NCBI GenBank assembly: GCA_951804985.1
Contig: OX638130.1
Location: forward strand, 86,337,069 to 86,401,068
From: Dryomyza anilis
Lineage: Eukaryota > Arthropoda > Insecta > Diptera > Dryomyzidae
Direction of reading: 5' to 3'
DNA length: 64,000 bases
Shown: positions 46,569 to 58,967 of the stretch, piece by piece
How positions within the stretch are numbered: position 1 is the first letter of the stretch
How the letters are laid out: every line of letters begins with the position of its first letter
Notes under the pieces: model-generated
Seen by the model: the letters and a program-made list of their open reading frames with translations, nothing else
The model's database searches: none
What the model was told of the DNA's origin: nothing
Program-made: the position numbers and the translations under genes

Positions 46569-46836
46569 CTATGAGGCCATTGACATTGATTAACTGCAAA
46601 GTGTGCGTCGGTCTTTGATTAGTATTTGCGCCTAAATCAATATTATCAACATCATCATCATCATTATTATTATTAATACTATTATTATTATTATTATTGA
46701 TATTATTAGTAATATTGTGGTTTTCATTAATCTGTTCGTGATGATGTCGCCGCTGTTGTGTCCGTCTTGGTTGACAACCGGCACTATGCAGCTCGTAGTG
46801 GAGATCAGGCGTACAAGTGCTCATAACGTAACCCAT
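46569..46836 (-). CDS. ZNRF1/2: ZNRF1/2-like E3 ubiquitin ligase, exon 1
   Basis: Start ATG at 46836 (minus strand), donor ATAG|GTGAGT at 46568. It encodes MGYVMSTCTPDLHYELHS, AGCQPRRTQQRRHHHEQ, an Asn/Asp-rich run from ATT/ATC-type repeats, and TLQLINVNGLIG, with the last Gly codon split across the intron. MG-x3-S at the start fits the N-myristoylation consensus, and ZNRF1/2 proteins are known to be N-myristoylated and membrane-attached. Here that is inferred from six residues. With the other three exons the protein is 175 residues, shorter than vertebrate ZNRF1 (about 227) because the N-terminal half is reduced. A splice acceptor may precede the ATG (GTAATTAG, to about 46848), implying upstream untranslated exons. 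Confidence 0.85.
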
Positions 46837-47849
46837 GTTGAGCCCCCTAATTACAATTAATTAATTTGTATGGTCAGTTAAATTGATTAGTTTATCTATC
46901 ATCTATCACTTGTGCTTGGTTGGTTGAATATTTTGCAGTCACACATCAATCGATTTATTTCATTATTTTTTTTTTTAATTTGATTATTATTTGTTTTTCT
47001 CTGTAGTTATTACGCTTTGAAACAACAAATGCTATTTATGTTCGACAATTATATAATTTTAAATATCAGTTATTATATTATGTAAATTTGTAATTATTTA
47101 ATGATTGTTTTAATCACACTATGCTTGCGCTAATACCATATTTTATTCGAAAAAAAATAATTTTCTTTAACATAGAATCATTCCAACTAACAATAATTTA
47201 TTTTAAAATATTTTATAATCAAATATTTACTCTAATTTTATAAATTTAAATATTTTTGTACAAATAAAATAAAAAAAAAAATCATAATTTGCTTGTGACA
47301 TCCATTTGTGATTATGAGGAACATAGTTTAGTTGCTGGCAATCATATCTAATATTTGACTTAATATGCTTTATTGTATTTTAAGTCATTTGTATTCGAAA
47401 TTTCATTAAAATTAATTGTTAATATTTATTTTTGATAAACGTAGGAAAGTTGAAAAATTCTTTCAATTAAAAACATTTCAAATTTAAAAAATCTTTAGAA
47501 TAAAACAGACCCACACACAATATTAAAATTATTTTAATTTGCAGTAAACATTTCATTAACTCAATTTTAAAAAATGTAATTTTTTTTTTCTTCAAGAATA
47601 AATTTTAGTTTTAAACTAAATTTTTAATTTTCAATTCAAATTCAAATTATTAGGAAAATATAAAATTTATGAGAAAAATACTGCAGTTTTAAAAGTCGAT
47701 ATTTTAAAAGAATACCCCCTAGACATAATATTTGGCAGGTTATTGGAAATCTGCAGATATCGTCGTCGTTCAGTGAAAAGTCACTAAGTCCAAGAATTGA
47801 GTATTGAAATAAATGCTTTTAAAGATATAAATTACCGTAATAAATCTTT

Positions 47850-48003
47850 CCATCATGAAATGGCAAACCTTACTGAAAGAAGTGTCAAAAGAGCAGCAAG
47901 AAATATGACGTCGTTTGCTGTCCCTGTCGCTCTACTTTTGTAGCGTCACTGTTGAAAAACCCTTGAAAAAAACATTTGTAGCGCTCTTATTGAAACCCCC
48001 TTT
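47850..48003. mobile_element. Foldback MITE with GGGTTTTTCAA termini, copy 4 (right half)
   Basis: Starts CTTTCCATCATGAAATGGCA and runs through GTAGCGCTCTTATTGAAACC. The left half is absent. Confidence 0.8.
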
Positions 48004-48340
48004 AGTTGTATCTGTTTTCAGTTTGAATTGGCGATGAAAGAACTGCATAATATCTACCATTTAATTGAAATCCGACCATTTTTGTGGACTCCGCACCGTT
48101 TTATTCCGATTTCGACGATTGCCGTTCAGTGAAAAATCACTAAGTCCCATACAAACAGTAACAGTGCTCCAGTTTATCGAAATAATTGTATCGGATTTGA
48201 GTTCAAATTAGAGATGAAAGAACTGCATAATAGCTACCATTTAAACCAAAAATCGTTGAAATCCGACAATTTTTGTGGACTCGGCACGGTTTTATTCAGA
48301 TTTTGACGATTGCCGTTCAGTGAAAAATCACTAAGACCTA
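47990..48340. repeat. Direct repeat of about 190 bp
   Basis: GATGAAAGAACTGCATAATA, GACAATTTTTGTGGACTCGG and TTGCCGTTCAGTGAAAAATC recur about 190 bases apart. A partial third copy of the end (GTTCAGTGAAAAGTCACTAA) lies at 47768. Confidence 0.75.
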
Positions 48341-50304
48341 TATAAATTTGACCGATTTTTTACGCCGTGATTATGGTATTATAGTATTTTTTGATAAGAA
48401 ATTTTCATGTAGAGCTTCTTCTATAGTTTAGGTCCAAAATAGATTTTAAGGGCTTATTGTGGATTGGAGTACTTTTCATTGAACTGAATTTTTGAAATAT
48501 TTGGAGTTACTGATTTTTCATTTATAATATCATCGGTTTGGTAAGATGTAGGACTCCGAGGACTTTTCCAACGTAAAGATGAGTTCGTTTTTATTATAGT
48601 GGCATACTTTTCTTGATATTTTCTAAAAATGGACTAAACGGACAAAATCCCGTCAAATATTATATCTTTGGTTATCTTTTTAAATGTAGGCGAAAAAAAA
48701 AAGAATACCTGCGGCATAATAATATTTGGCAGAAAATTGGCGGTGTATCGGCAGATTTCGATCAAAAATGCAGTACGGGCAGATTTTAAGCAGGACACAA
48801 CCTCTTAGACAAAACTTTGTCACGTTAAAAGCAGTTCAAAAACATTTTAAAATATGTTTTAAGCAAAGAAAAGCGAAGTTTGCATTAAAAGCTGAATATA
48901 CCACGATCCTGACCTACAAATTCCATTAAATTTGATAACCTACCATAGGCTTCTTCCCAAACAACCATTAGAAACACCAGACTTCCTAACGCAAGTTTTA
49001 TGCGAACCCTTGGCATATGAAAAATTGGCAAATTAATGGAAAGTTTATGGAATTCAATAAGCTGACTTGTAGCAGGTTTTCAGCAGAAAATACAAAGTTC
49101 GTTTTCGGTATACAATTATTATTTTTTTTCTGATAAAGTTTGATTTTAGGAATAGACAGACAGCCTGCCTAACGCAGTCTACGTAGCAGACCAAACATTA
49201 CATATAAATATATTTTTTTAATCGCTTTCTCAATACACGTAATCGAGGGCAGATACAAAATTTAATATGTCATATTTTATTACAATGCCTGTCTAATGGC
49301 AGATTTTTAAAATAGAAAGGTGTCCTGCCTGACAAAGTCGATGTAGGAAACCAAATTAAGTATGCAATATTTTCTGAAATGCCTTCAGCTTTTTGTAATA
49401 AAAAAGAAGCTTGTTCAATAAATTGTCTATAGTCTGCATTTGGCAGACAAAAGACCGGTTTGGAGACAAATTCCGAATTTTTATGGAAAATAAACAGTTA
49501 ATATCTTGCTAGCCTTTTGCCGCCTGCTAACTGTCATTTATTTTCGTCTGGGAATATGAGGAAATGTAAGATATTGAAAAAATTATTGGTTATTTTTGAA
49601 AATTCGAACATTCAGAAATATTTGAAATTTAAATATTTTAAGTGTATTATTTGGTAAAATCGATTAAACTATATCGATTACACTAAATTCCAATCAAAAA
49701 TAATACTAATAATGATTTTTAAAAACTACGCAACTTCTTTATCAACCTACCTAAAATATCAAATATTCAATATAAATTATTAATAAAAATATAAATTTAT
49801 TGAAAATAAAATGTATTAGTGATAGTGCACCTCATGCTTGAATTATTAATAAATCAATTAAAAGAAGGCAAATCAATCAGATTAAATGTCGTTGATTGAC
49901 TTGACAGTAATATAATATAAAACAAAAACAATAAAAACAACGTATGGAGGGTGACAGGGTGACAGCAAAAACACACAGACCAATTTAAAGTGAAAAAAAT
50001 GCATTTAATTTAATGTCAACTGGAAAATTTTTATAATTATATTATCAAATAAAAAATAAATGAAGGCGCGACCTGAAACTGCTCAAAGTTTGCATGTATA
50101 ATTAAAACGAATGAAATATAAAATTAAATGAACTGAAATAAAATTAAATTAAAAAAACAAAATGGAAAATATAAATAATTTAAAAAAAAAAACAAGTAAA
50201 AAATACTTTAAAAAAGAAAAAAATAAAACCATAATTCAAATGCAAAAAGAAGACATTTTTTGAAATAAAGTTTGAAATATACAGGGCAACGAACCGGTCC
50301 TAGA

Positions 50305-51294
50305 CTACACAGAAAAAAAAATGTACATCATATTGATGAATTCCGTTCTTCAAACCATGATTCATTGTATTGAAGAACCATTCATAATATTAATGACTAA
50401 CCATCAATGTTATGAATGCTATCATAACTATGAAGAACGCTTGGTAACTGTCGAAAAAGTGTTCTTCAATATGATGACTGCATGTGAAGAATACGTTTCA
50501 TCATATTAATGAACAAAAACATAAAATACAACATATATGTTCATCATATTGAAGAACACTGTTCATTAAACCAAATTTCTACCAAAATATTTTTTTTCGT
50601 TCATTTTTTGCCGTACTTCTTAGTTCTCACGTAGTTCTTGTATGTTATTTCTTATACAATGCTTGCTCGACATGCATAAATTAGTAAAATGTTTTATAAT
50701 ATATTTATTATAATTACTACTTTTTATTAATAAAAAGTTATATTTATAAAAAATATATTTTTGAAAAAAATATTTTTTTCGACATTTTTTTTTTTTCGAA
50801 CAAAAATTTTTTTTTTCGAACTAATTTTTTTTTCGAACAAAATTTTTTTTTCGAACAATTTTTTTTTCGAAATTTTTTTTTTTCGAAATTTTTTTTTTTC
50901 GAACCAATTTTTTTTTCGAACAATTTTTTTTTTCGAACAAAAAATTTTTTTTTGAATATTCGGAACTATTTTTCTTCCCTAAATTTTTTTTTTCTGATAA
51001 TTTTTATAAACATTTTTTTCTGTTATTTTTTAAATAAAATTTTTAAAACACTTTTTTTGATTTATTTTATAAAAAAAATAATTTTGTTTGAAAAAATATT
51101 ATGAACAAATTCATCAATATGACAATTCAAATTCATTGTATTGAATATTTTGTTCATATATATAATGAATGCATTCATTAATATGTCATTTAATGAACGG
51201 TGGTATCAATATGATGAAAATGGTAGTTGGTGGAAAAATTCATAATATTTATGAATAAATTCATCATATTGAAGAAATTTTTTTTTCTGTGTAG
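50305..51294. mobile_element. 990-bp foldback element with CTACACAG termini
   Basis: Left end CTACACAGAAAAAAAAATGT and right end ATTTTTTTTTCTGTGTAG are inverted. ATCATATTGATGAATTC-like motifs fill the left arm and AATTCATCATATTGAAG motifs the right. The interior carries a TTTTTTTTCGAA array (50770-50960). No transposase is seen. Confidence 0.8.
50770..50960. repeat. TTTTTTTTCGAA array
   Basis: About twelve units of eight to ten T followed by CGAA or CGAACAA. The frame through it translates as Phe-rich nonsense. Confidence 0.9.
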
Positions 51295-51340
51295 GCACGT
51301 GACTGGTTCCTTGGAGATAGTAAACCGGTCCTAGTTCTGG

Positions 51341-51596
51341 TTCTGGTTAATGCGTTGGACTACGAGCGAAAGGTTCGCGGTTCGATCCCTAGTGACCGCG
51401 AACATCTTTTTCATAGAAAACAATTTATATGCGCTACCTCTCGGCAGTAAATGGCAAACCTACGAGAGTAAAACATTGCCTATGATAAGCTTTCACCCGC
51501 CGTTCGGATTCGGCAATAAACTGTAGGCCCCACCAATTTCGGCCGAAGTTCTATACAGGACTGTAGCGCCAAACTATTATTATTATTATTATTATT
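51341..51596 (+). mobile_element. tRNA-derived SINE, copy 7 (internally deleted)
   Basis: Contains TTAATGCGTTGGACTACGAG, a B-box-like GGTTCGATCC and the body, but lacks about 60 bases near the 3' part. The tail is (ATT)n. It is flanked by AGTTCTGG (51333-51340 and 51597-51604). Confidence 0.85.
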
Positions 51597-51604
51597 AGTT
51601 CTGG

Positions 51605-52345
51605 CTCTTTTATATGAAACCTATTACAGAACTGGTCTTCAAAATCGTGTACTGTGACCGGCACCTTTAGACCTATAACAGAACTAGTCCTCAAAATCCT
51701 GTTCAGTGACCTGTATCAATGGTACATTCAGATCTTGTCCTTAGTCAGTACCAATGGTGCCGACCACGTGATAGCAGCCCGTATCCAGGACGTTCGTTTT
51801 AAAAGAGAGTTTCAAATACAATCGCTCATATAAATTAATTATTTTTGATTTTTATTCATTCGGATTATGTATTTTGAAATCTTAAATTTATTTTGTAATT
51901 TGTCCCGGCTGAAAATATTGACTCCATATTTTCACGAAAAACTAAAATGGAAAGAAAATGTTTTTCTTCAAATATATGAATGATATTGACCCTTCCATAT
52001 TAAAAAAAAAAAACAAAAATTGGTAAGTCTACTTAGGAAATTATAAAATTCAAAAACTTCCAAGGAAGTACATTGAGTCCAATATGGATTGTAAGTTTTC
52101 AAAATGATTCATTTATGCGAAGAACATTTTCGGTTATAATTTGGGATAGGATCGACCCGTTCTCACCAAAATTTGAGAGGATATAAAGAATCCAAAACTC
52201 GAATAACATAAAAAATAGTATCAATCTAATTAGCATGTTTTGGAGTTTATAATTTTTTTTTATTTTATTTGTATATTTTAATATATAACTTTTATAGAGA
52301 GAAAAGAAAATTATTGAGCATATTGATCACTTTAATGTTCAACTA
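51605..52345. other. Intergenic AT-rich DNA
   Basis: No gene is seen. ACCTATTACAGAACTGGTC-like blocks recur at 51628 and 51669, a small local duplication. Confidence 0.45.
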
Positions 52346-52817
52346 CACAGAAAAAAATAATCGACGTAAATATAGAAACAGATATTAAATGCATGTCATT
52401 AATTAGTCCAGCAATGAAATTCAGTAATTCAGTGAACACATTTGCTATTCGTAGTTACTAAAAAATTGCGGTTGGTGTATTTGCTATGGGTTGGTGTATG
52501 TGTATATATACAGCATACACACTAACCGAATTCACAAACTACACAGTTTTAAAGACACTACAGTTTTACAGATTCTTTACAGTTTTAAAGCAACTACAAC
52601 TTTGCAGCTGATATTATTTTACATTTGTTTGATGGACGCATGCTTGCCTATTCGGTTCGTTAGGTCGTTTTTGGGCACATTCTGCGAATGACTTCAACTT
52701 TGATATTTTCTCTCTTATTTGTGTTTAGTTTCTTTCACTATATATAGCTCTATTGGTTACGTATGAACGTGATTCTAACTTCGAACAAGGAAGTGAGAAA
52801 ATAAAATAATTAAAATT

Positions 52818-52904
<87 letters not shown>

Positions 52905-53187
52905 TATATATATATATATAGATATATATATAGATATATATAAATATATATATATATATTAATATATGAAAATAAAAAAAATATTTTTTTACATTTCACA
53001 CCAATTTAAGCGAATATACACACCATCATCGCGTTGTAAAAAACAGCTGTTGCCAGCAAATGCGATTACTAATATGAAGGATGTGTACGCTAATGCAGTT
53101 AATAATTAAGTCGACGCAGTTTCAGCAAAAATGTAATTGTATTGATGTACATTTTTGGTTATATTTACGAATTTTTTTTTCTGCGTA
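52346..53187. mobile_element. ATAATCGACG-family TIR element interrupted by a TA microsatellite
   Basis: Left end ACACAGAAAAAAATAATCGA and right end TACGAATTTTTTTTTCTGCG. Shared motifs include AGTCCAGCAATGAAATTCA and GTCGACGCAGTTTCAGC. Between them lies unrelated DNA, including an ATATATAT run at 52832-52960. Confidence 0.6.
52832..52960. repeat. (TA)n microsatellite
   Basis: More than sixty TA dinucleotides with a few G interruptions after an A run. Confidence 0.95.
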
Positions 53188-54537
53188 GGATCTGCGTCAT
53201 TGGATATTTTTTTGGTCAAATTGGATACTTTTGAGACTTTTCGAATATCCAACTAAAAAATTTAAGTCTATGAAATCGAGGTTCGAACATAAAGGTCAGA
53301 TCATAAAATTTTTAAAAATAGAGTTAATTAAAAACTTAAAAAAAACCAAATCCTTATTTAGGATTTTATAAAAATTTGATAGATCGCAAAGAACAGGAAT
53401 CGGATTTTTGGAAACGGATATGTTGTTAAAAAAAATGTGTGGAACCGGATCGGAACCCCTTTAATTTGTTTGGTTGGAAACGGAAGCAGAACAGGTGCTT
53501 TTTTAAAAATCTTGGAACCAATAATCCAAAGGATTTTAGTCCCTGGATAGAAGAATATTTTTAATATAGTACCGATTTTAGTTTTCTTGCATATCTTACA
53601 AATTTATGTCGAGATTTACGATTTTATATTATATCCCTAAAAATATAAATGGAAAAAAAATCCAATGATAGACAATTCCCTAAGTATGAAACCAAAAAAT
53701 TTCAAAGTAATATTGGTTTTAAATCGAATTTTATTAACAAGAACTTTTAAACTATTTTTTTTATATTTAAGTATAGAGAATACTAAAAATTACAAAATTA
53801 CACTAATGAAAAAAAAAATTAAAAAAACCCATGTAATATTCATTGAAAACTAAGTTTGAACGTTAAAATATGATTAAAAAAAATTGAATACCTTTAGTGT
53901 TCAGATGTTCCTTACTAAATAGGGTTTCGTTTGAATAATTGGTATACTGTATGACACATACAAAACCCATTTTATCGAGAGACATTTTTTATATATTTTA
54001 ATTAAATTATTAGTGTTTGTATTACGTATTGTAAAATTTATAAACATATTTAACTATTTAAAAAAAATATATATTGGGAATTTTAGGATTTCGAGGAGAG
54101 GAGGTGTTTTTTCCATAGACTGGTTCATGATCTTAATTTTTAGATTAACAGAATACCATTAATATGCCTTTTAATTTATTTTTGAGCGATTTTTCAAAAC
54201 AGCTCATTTTCGGACTTGATTGAAAAATGTTGAAGTTAAGTGGGAAACATCAAAATTTTTACCAAAAAAAACTTCCTCTTATCTGTGTGTTTTCCGGAAA
54301 TTTGCCGAAAATATTTCTGAAAAATGCAAGAAATTTTGTGTCGGGTGGAGGTGGAAGGTGGTTATATGAGTTGACCGATTTGGTTTATTTACAAACTCAA
54401 AACTACATTTTCGCTAAAACATAATAAAACCTAAAATCATAACATTTGGACCTGTATCTTTCAAGTTACCATGTATACGGTCAGATATACAATCGGACGG
54501 ACATGGCTAAATTGATTCGAGAAATGATGTTGATGTC
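53188..54537. other. Intergenic AT-rich DNA
   Basis: No gene or element is recognised. The open frame at 53665-53853 is AT-rich and motif-free. Confidence 0.45.
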
Positions 54538-54899
54538 CCCTAGTAAAAATTTTGGTAGTGCCATGGTCACAAAGTGATCATGTCATTATTTGAGATGATC
54601 GGGAAATGACGAGGCCCATAATGTCCTTGTAACGCAGTGTCCTGATCATGTACTGACCTCAGGCCATGATCATGTACTGATCGGGCAATTCCCCATTTTT
54701 TTTATTATTTACCCCACATTTTATTATTTACGCTAATTTCGTAATGAGGAACAAATAATGTACCTATGATCGGGAACATTGACTATTTAGATAATGTAAA
54801 CTCTGGTATGGTAAGCATGATCATATTTTCTTTAATAGGGCTAACCCAACGAAAACCCGATCATTTCCCGATGGCGCATCGGGCAAATTTCTACTAGGG
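54538..54899. mobile_element. Short TIR element with CCCTAGTA ends
   Basis: Left CCCTAGTAAAAATTT and right AAATTTCTACTAGGG are inverted. GATCGGGAAATGACGAGGCC and CCCGATCATTTCCCGATGG pair further in, and GATCATGTACTGA is repeated. There is no coding capacity. Confidence 0.75.
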
Positions 54900-56087
54900 T
54901 TTTAAAGGGCGGTACAATACCACATCACAAAATTAATATACCCTCCTTAAACATGGGTATAAAAAATATAAAAAAAAATTAAAGGCAAAAATTAAAAAGT
55001 ATTTAAAATTTTATTATGAGAGCAAATTATTAAATGAGGGTGCGTCTTTTTATCGCGAGAAATTTGCCGGCTCAATAAAAATACAACAACAACGCATTAT
55101 AAATATTAAAAATAAAATAAATAAAATAAAAAATTAAAAATAGCTGATAATGCTATTTATTTAATTAAGCAAACCTAGTATTTGTGAAAAAGTAGCACAA
55201 AACTCAATTAAAAAAAAAATAATAGTTGCACACTATAAATGGGTTCAAGGCGTATCAAGTAGTGCGTGTTTACGTTAAAATCAGAGCCCATCGGACATAC
55301 AGAAAGAGAACCAACAACGGCTGAGATTAAACAGCATGAGCGACGAATGCACAACACATGTGCTCATATATGAGTGAACGAACAGCTATAGGTCAAGTTG
55401 TGCGGCGACTGCTTGAATTAGGCACAATTTCATTTAGAACTAAAACGTAACACTTAACCTTACCTCTTGAGGTTGCCACAAATCAAGTTGTAAAAAAAAT
55501 CATAAAAGATTCGCCGCACAATTTTTCCAAGAGCTTAATATTGTTTTGCACATTTTTACGTTATAAGCAAAATTTCTATAAAACTAGTTATAAAACAAAA
55601 ACAGATAAATGTAGTTTATGACTCCGGCTTCCCAAGATTCATCGATTCTAATCTAATCTTATCAAGTAATACCCCCCACCTAACACAATATTGCAATATC
55701 CGCTAAAAGTGTTGACAATTTGCTGCAAATAAACAAGAAAGTGTTAACACACACACATAAAACTGTGCCAAATTGTGTCTCAAGAATGAGAAAAATAATA
55801 AAAAAAAAATAAATAAACTACCCACCTTGACACTACTAACTGCAAATTGCATGCAGGCCACAACAAGTTGGTGCTTACGGTACGACAACAAATGGCCTAA
55901 ATTCCTCAACTCAGCAATAAAAATACAAGAACAACAATAACAAGAATTAAAACAACAAAAAGTACTTTACTTAATTTAGTAGTAGAGCTGCCAGTTGTGA
56001 TTTTAAATTTTATTTCTATAGAAATTTAATTTTTCGCACTGTAGTTTTAGTTTTTTGAATTCATTAAACACTCCACTTTAGAACATA
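54900..56087. other. Intergenic DNA with a less AT-rich part at 55240-55480
   Basis: The stretch 55260-55480 is more complex in sequence and not repeated in the window, possibly regulatory. On the minus strand, DNA ending at 55826 is followed by a good donor (AAG|GTGGGT), which could be an untranslated exon of the ZNRF gene, but nothing confirms it. Confidence 0.25.
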
Positions 56088-56397
56088 ATAATAATAGTTT
56101 GGCACTACAGTTCTATAAGAACTTAGGCCGAGCTCTCTCACCATTTTGAGCTGTGCGTGTTATATTTGTACTCAAAGTGGTGGGACCTACAGTTTATTGC
56201 CGAATTCGAACGGCGGTTGAGAGCTTTTCATAGGAAATGTTTTTACTCTCGGAGGTTTGCCATTTACTGCTGAGAGTTAGCGCGGTATAGAAAAATGTTT
56301 CTATGAAAAGATGTTGTTAGCCCCAGTCCAGGCTTGAACCGGGGACCTTTCGGCTCGCAGTCCAACGCACTAACCACTGAGCTACCGCGGCTACAAC
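56088..56397 (-). mobile_element. tRNA-derived SINE, copy 8 (near full length)
   Basis: Head ending GCTACCGCGGCTAC on the plus strand, body, and AATAATAATAG tail. It is flanked by TTAGAACATA (56078-56087 and 56398-56407). Confidence 0.88.
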
Positions 56398-56810
56398 TTA
56401 GAACATATACTTTACCATATAACATATACTTTAGAACATATTAACCTCTTAAATTCATTAATTTTGGTATAAATTGATAAATTGATTTTTCGAAATATGT
56501 CCAGTATACCTACCTCGAATAATTCTCGAAGTGGCTTCGATATAAAAATTCGATCTCATTCCTAAATTGAAACTAAGTTTGTTTCGAAGATTTTTAATTT
56601 TGTAAAGAATTTTGATATCAAATTTATGTCTAAAGTTTTTACTTAGAACGAGTTTTAAAAATTCTTGATTCGATATAACTTTGATTGGTCGGTACGATAT
56701 CTGTCGGCCATTTTAATATAACTTTTCATACAAAATAGTTGTGAGTACTGGTTTAGATATCGGAAGAACACTTTCTGAAATATTTTCGTTATAACAAATG
56801 GCATACAGTA
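56398..56810. other. Intergenic AT-rich DNA
   Basis: No gene or element is recognised beyond the SINE target duplication at its start. Confidence 0.45.
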
Positions 56811-57148
56811 CATAGAAAAAAATAATCGACGGTAATATAGCAACCGATATTAATTGCATTCATTAATGAATCCAGCAATGAAATTCACTAATTTAATGAA
56901 AACATTTGCTTTTATTCGTTAAATCAACAATTTCGTTTGCTAATATGAATATTTTTACGTCAATGCAGCAAATTAATTAGTCGGCGCAGTTTCAGCAATT
57001 ATTTTTGCTAAAACTGCGCCGAATAAATTATTTGCTGCATTGACGTACAAATATTCATATTAGCGAATTCAATTGCTTATATAACGAAGAATAGCAAATG
57101 TTTTAATATCGGTTAATATCGGTTGCGTCGATTATTTTTTTCTGTGTG
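56811..57148. mobile_element. ATAATCGACG-family MITE, complete copy
   Basis: Left CATAGAAAAAAATAATCGAC and right GTCGATTATTTTTTTCTGTG are inverted. The central arms CGGCGCAGTTTCAGCAATTA and TTTGCTAAAACTGCGCCGA meet near 57000. Confidence 0.85.
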
Positions 57149-57933
57149 TATATATTACGGGTTAAAAAGGACCCATCTGAATAAAGGGCTGTGCAGGCTT
57201 AAAATGTTTTACAAAATGTATACTTGTTAAATATCACGTATAGTGAATCTTTTTATATTACAAAACGAATGACTATAAAACCAAATTCAATGTTTTAAAA
57301 GTCAAGTAATATGAAATCCAAATTCATGTGACGAAATTTTGACGTCATATTCACGTTTATCCGTTTGTTTCGAAATACATAAAATTTGTATTAGTCTATG
57401 AAAACAATAACTTATATTAAGCGGTCTTTTTGATGTTTTAGGTCAAAATATAGAGTCAAATAACTTTTAAGTGTTGAAGTTATTATGTTTTAGTAAAAAA
57501 TAAAATCTTTAACCTTTAGTAAATTTTGTTTATATTTAGAGAATACATAAAGTTTAAGATAATATTATTAGGTTTTATGAAAATTGGAATTTCTAGTAAA
57601 TTTTTGAATTATTTTTTTTTGAAAAATTTTGTAGACATTTTAATTTTTAATAATAATTTTATTTTTTTGTACTTTTTTTGTAGAAATTTGAATTTTTGGT
57701 AATAATTAGTTTTTTTTTTATAGAAAATTTAATTTCTAATTAAAAATTTATTGTTTGGTTATTTTTTTTTTTGTAAAAATTTAATTTTTATTTTTTGGAG
57801 AATTTTTTTTTTCGGGTAAAAATTGACTTTTTTTTATATTAAAATTTTTCTTTTTTTTTGTCTCGATTCAAATTTTTAGTGAAAATTAAAAATTTTTGAT
57901 TCAGTTGTCTATTAAATAAAATTACATTTTTTA
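57149..57933. other. AT-rich intergenic DNA
   Basis: Long T-rich runs and ATTTTTAGTAAAAATT-like motifs. No gene. Confidence 0.5.
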
Positions 57934-58967
57934 TCGTCACAGTCATGCCAAAGGGGCGAATGTGCATTTTTAAAAATGCTGGGAAATCAAATTTTAAAGT
58001 TTGAAGGCTTTAAAAATTAGTAAAATTTATTTTTTCTTCAATTTATTTTGTTATTTTGGTTTATTCATCAATTATTATAACTTATATAAAATATCTTTGG
58101 GTTTGAACAACTGACTGAATTATAAATAGGGATTTTGTGAGGCTGTATCCTGACCAAAACGCAAATATTTTTGTTTTTTTTGCTATAACTCTTTATTGTT
58201 GCAAGATAGAATAGTGATGTAAAGGCATTAATTGATTGTCTTCAAAGCACCTATCAAACTTAAAAATAGTTTTCCAAATATTAATTTGCCATTTGTTATT
58301 TGCAAGAAAAATATTTGACAAAATATTTTTAAGTAATGATGCCAATCGATACGTGCTATAAAAACCAACAATTAATGTCTTTACAACAATATTTTATCTT
58401 GCACCAATAAAGAGTTATAGCAAAAAAAAAAAACGATGAAATTTGAAAAATTAAAAATCTTGTCATGCCAAAAGGGCGAATCTTATCGTTTTATTGCTAT
58501 AACTCTTTATTGGTGCAAGATAAAATGAGGTGTAAAGACATTTATTGTTTGTTTTCAAAGCACCTATCGATTGGCATTATTTTTTAACACTAATTTTCAA
58601 AATATTAATTTGCATCATTATTTAAAATTAATTTGCCAAACATGTTTCATGCAAATGATAAAAATACAAAAAAAAAATAAAGATGATAATCGATAGGTGC
58701 TTTAAAAAGAAACAATTAATGCCTTTACACCAATATTTTTATCATACACCAATCAAAAGTTATGCCAAAAAAAAAAAAAATTCGCCCTTTTGGCATGACA
58801 ACATTTTCTATTTTTCCAATTCGTCCTTTTGAATTTGTCCTTTGTGGCTAGAAATATCAAACAAAACCACACACGATTTTGTTACTTGAGGAAAAACTAC
58901 ATTCAAAAATGTAAAAAAAAGCAAATGTCAGAAATAACACATTCGCCCCTTTGGTATGATAGTGACG
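57934..58967. mobile_element. Foldback element with TCGTCAC...GTGACGA ends, copy 2 (complete)
   Basis: Left TCGTCACAGTCATGCCAAAG and right TTTGGTATGATAGTGACGA are inverted. Internal modules (CTTGTCATGCCAAAAGGGCG, AAAGCACCTATCGATTGGCA) occur in both orientations. It supplies the right terminus missing from the copy at 34048. Confidence 0.82.

Larger units (their letters stand above)
46850..50304. other. DNA upstream of the ZNRF start codon
   Basis: AT-rich. It contains a partial foldback MITE (47850-48003), a 190-bp direct repeat around 47990-48340, and a decayed repetitive stretch at 48680-49560 with many CTGCC/GGCAG motifs. It may be a 5' intron of the ZNRF gene. No coding exon is seen. Confidence 0.45.

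Noticed and set aside
50761..50955. Phe-rich 64-codon frame
   Set aside because: Translation of the TTTTTTTTCGAA array.
52775..52999. Tyr/Ile-rich minus-strand frame
   Set aside because: Translation of the (TA)n microsatellite.
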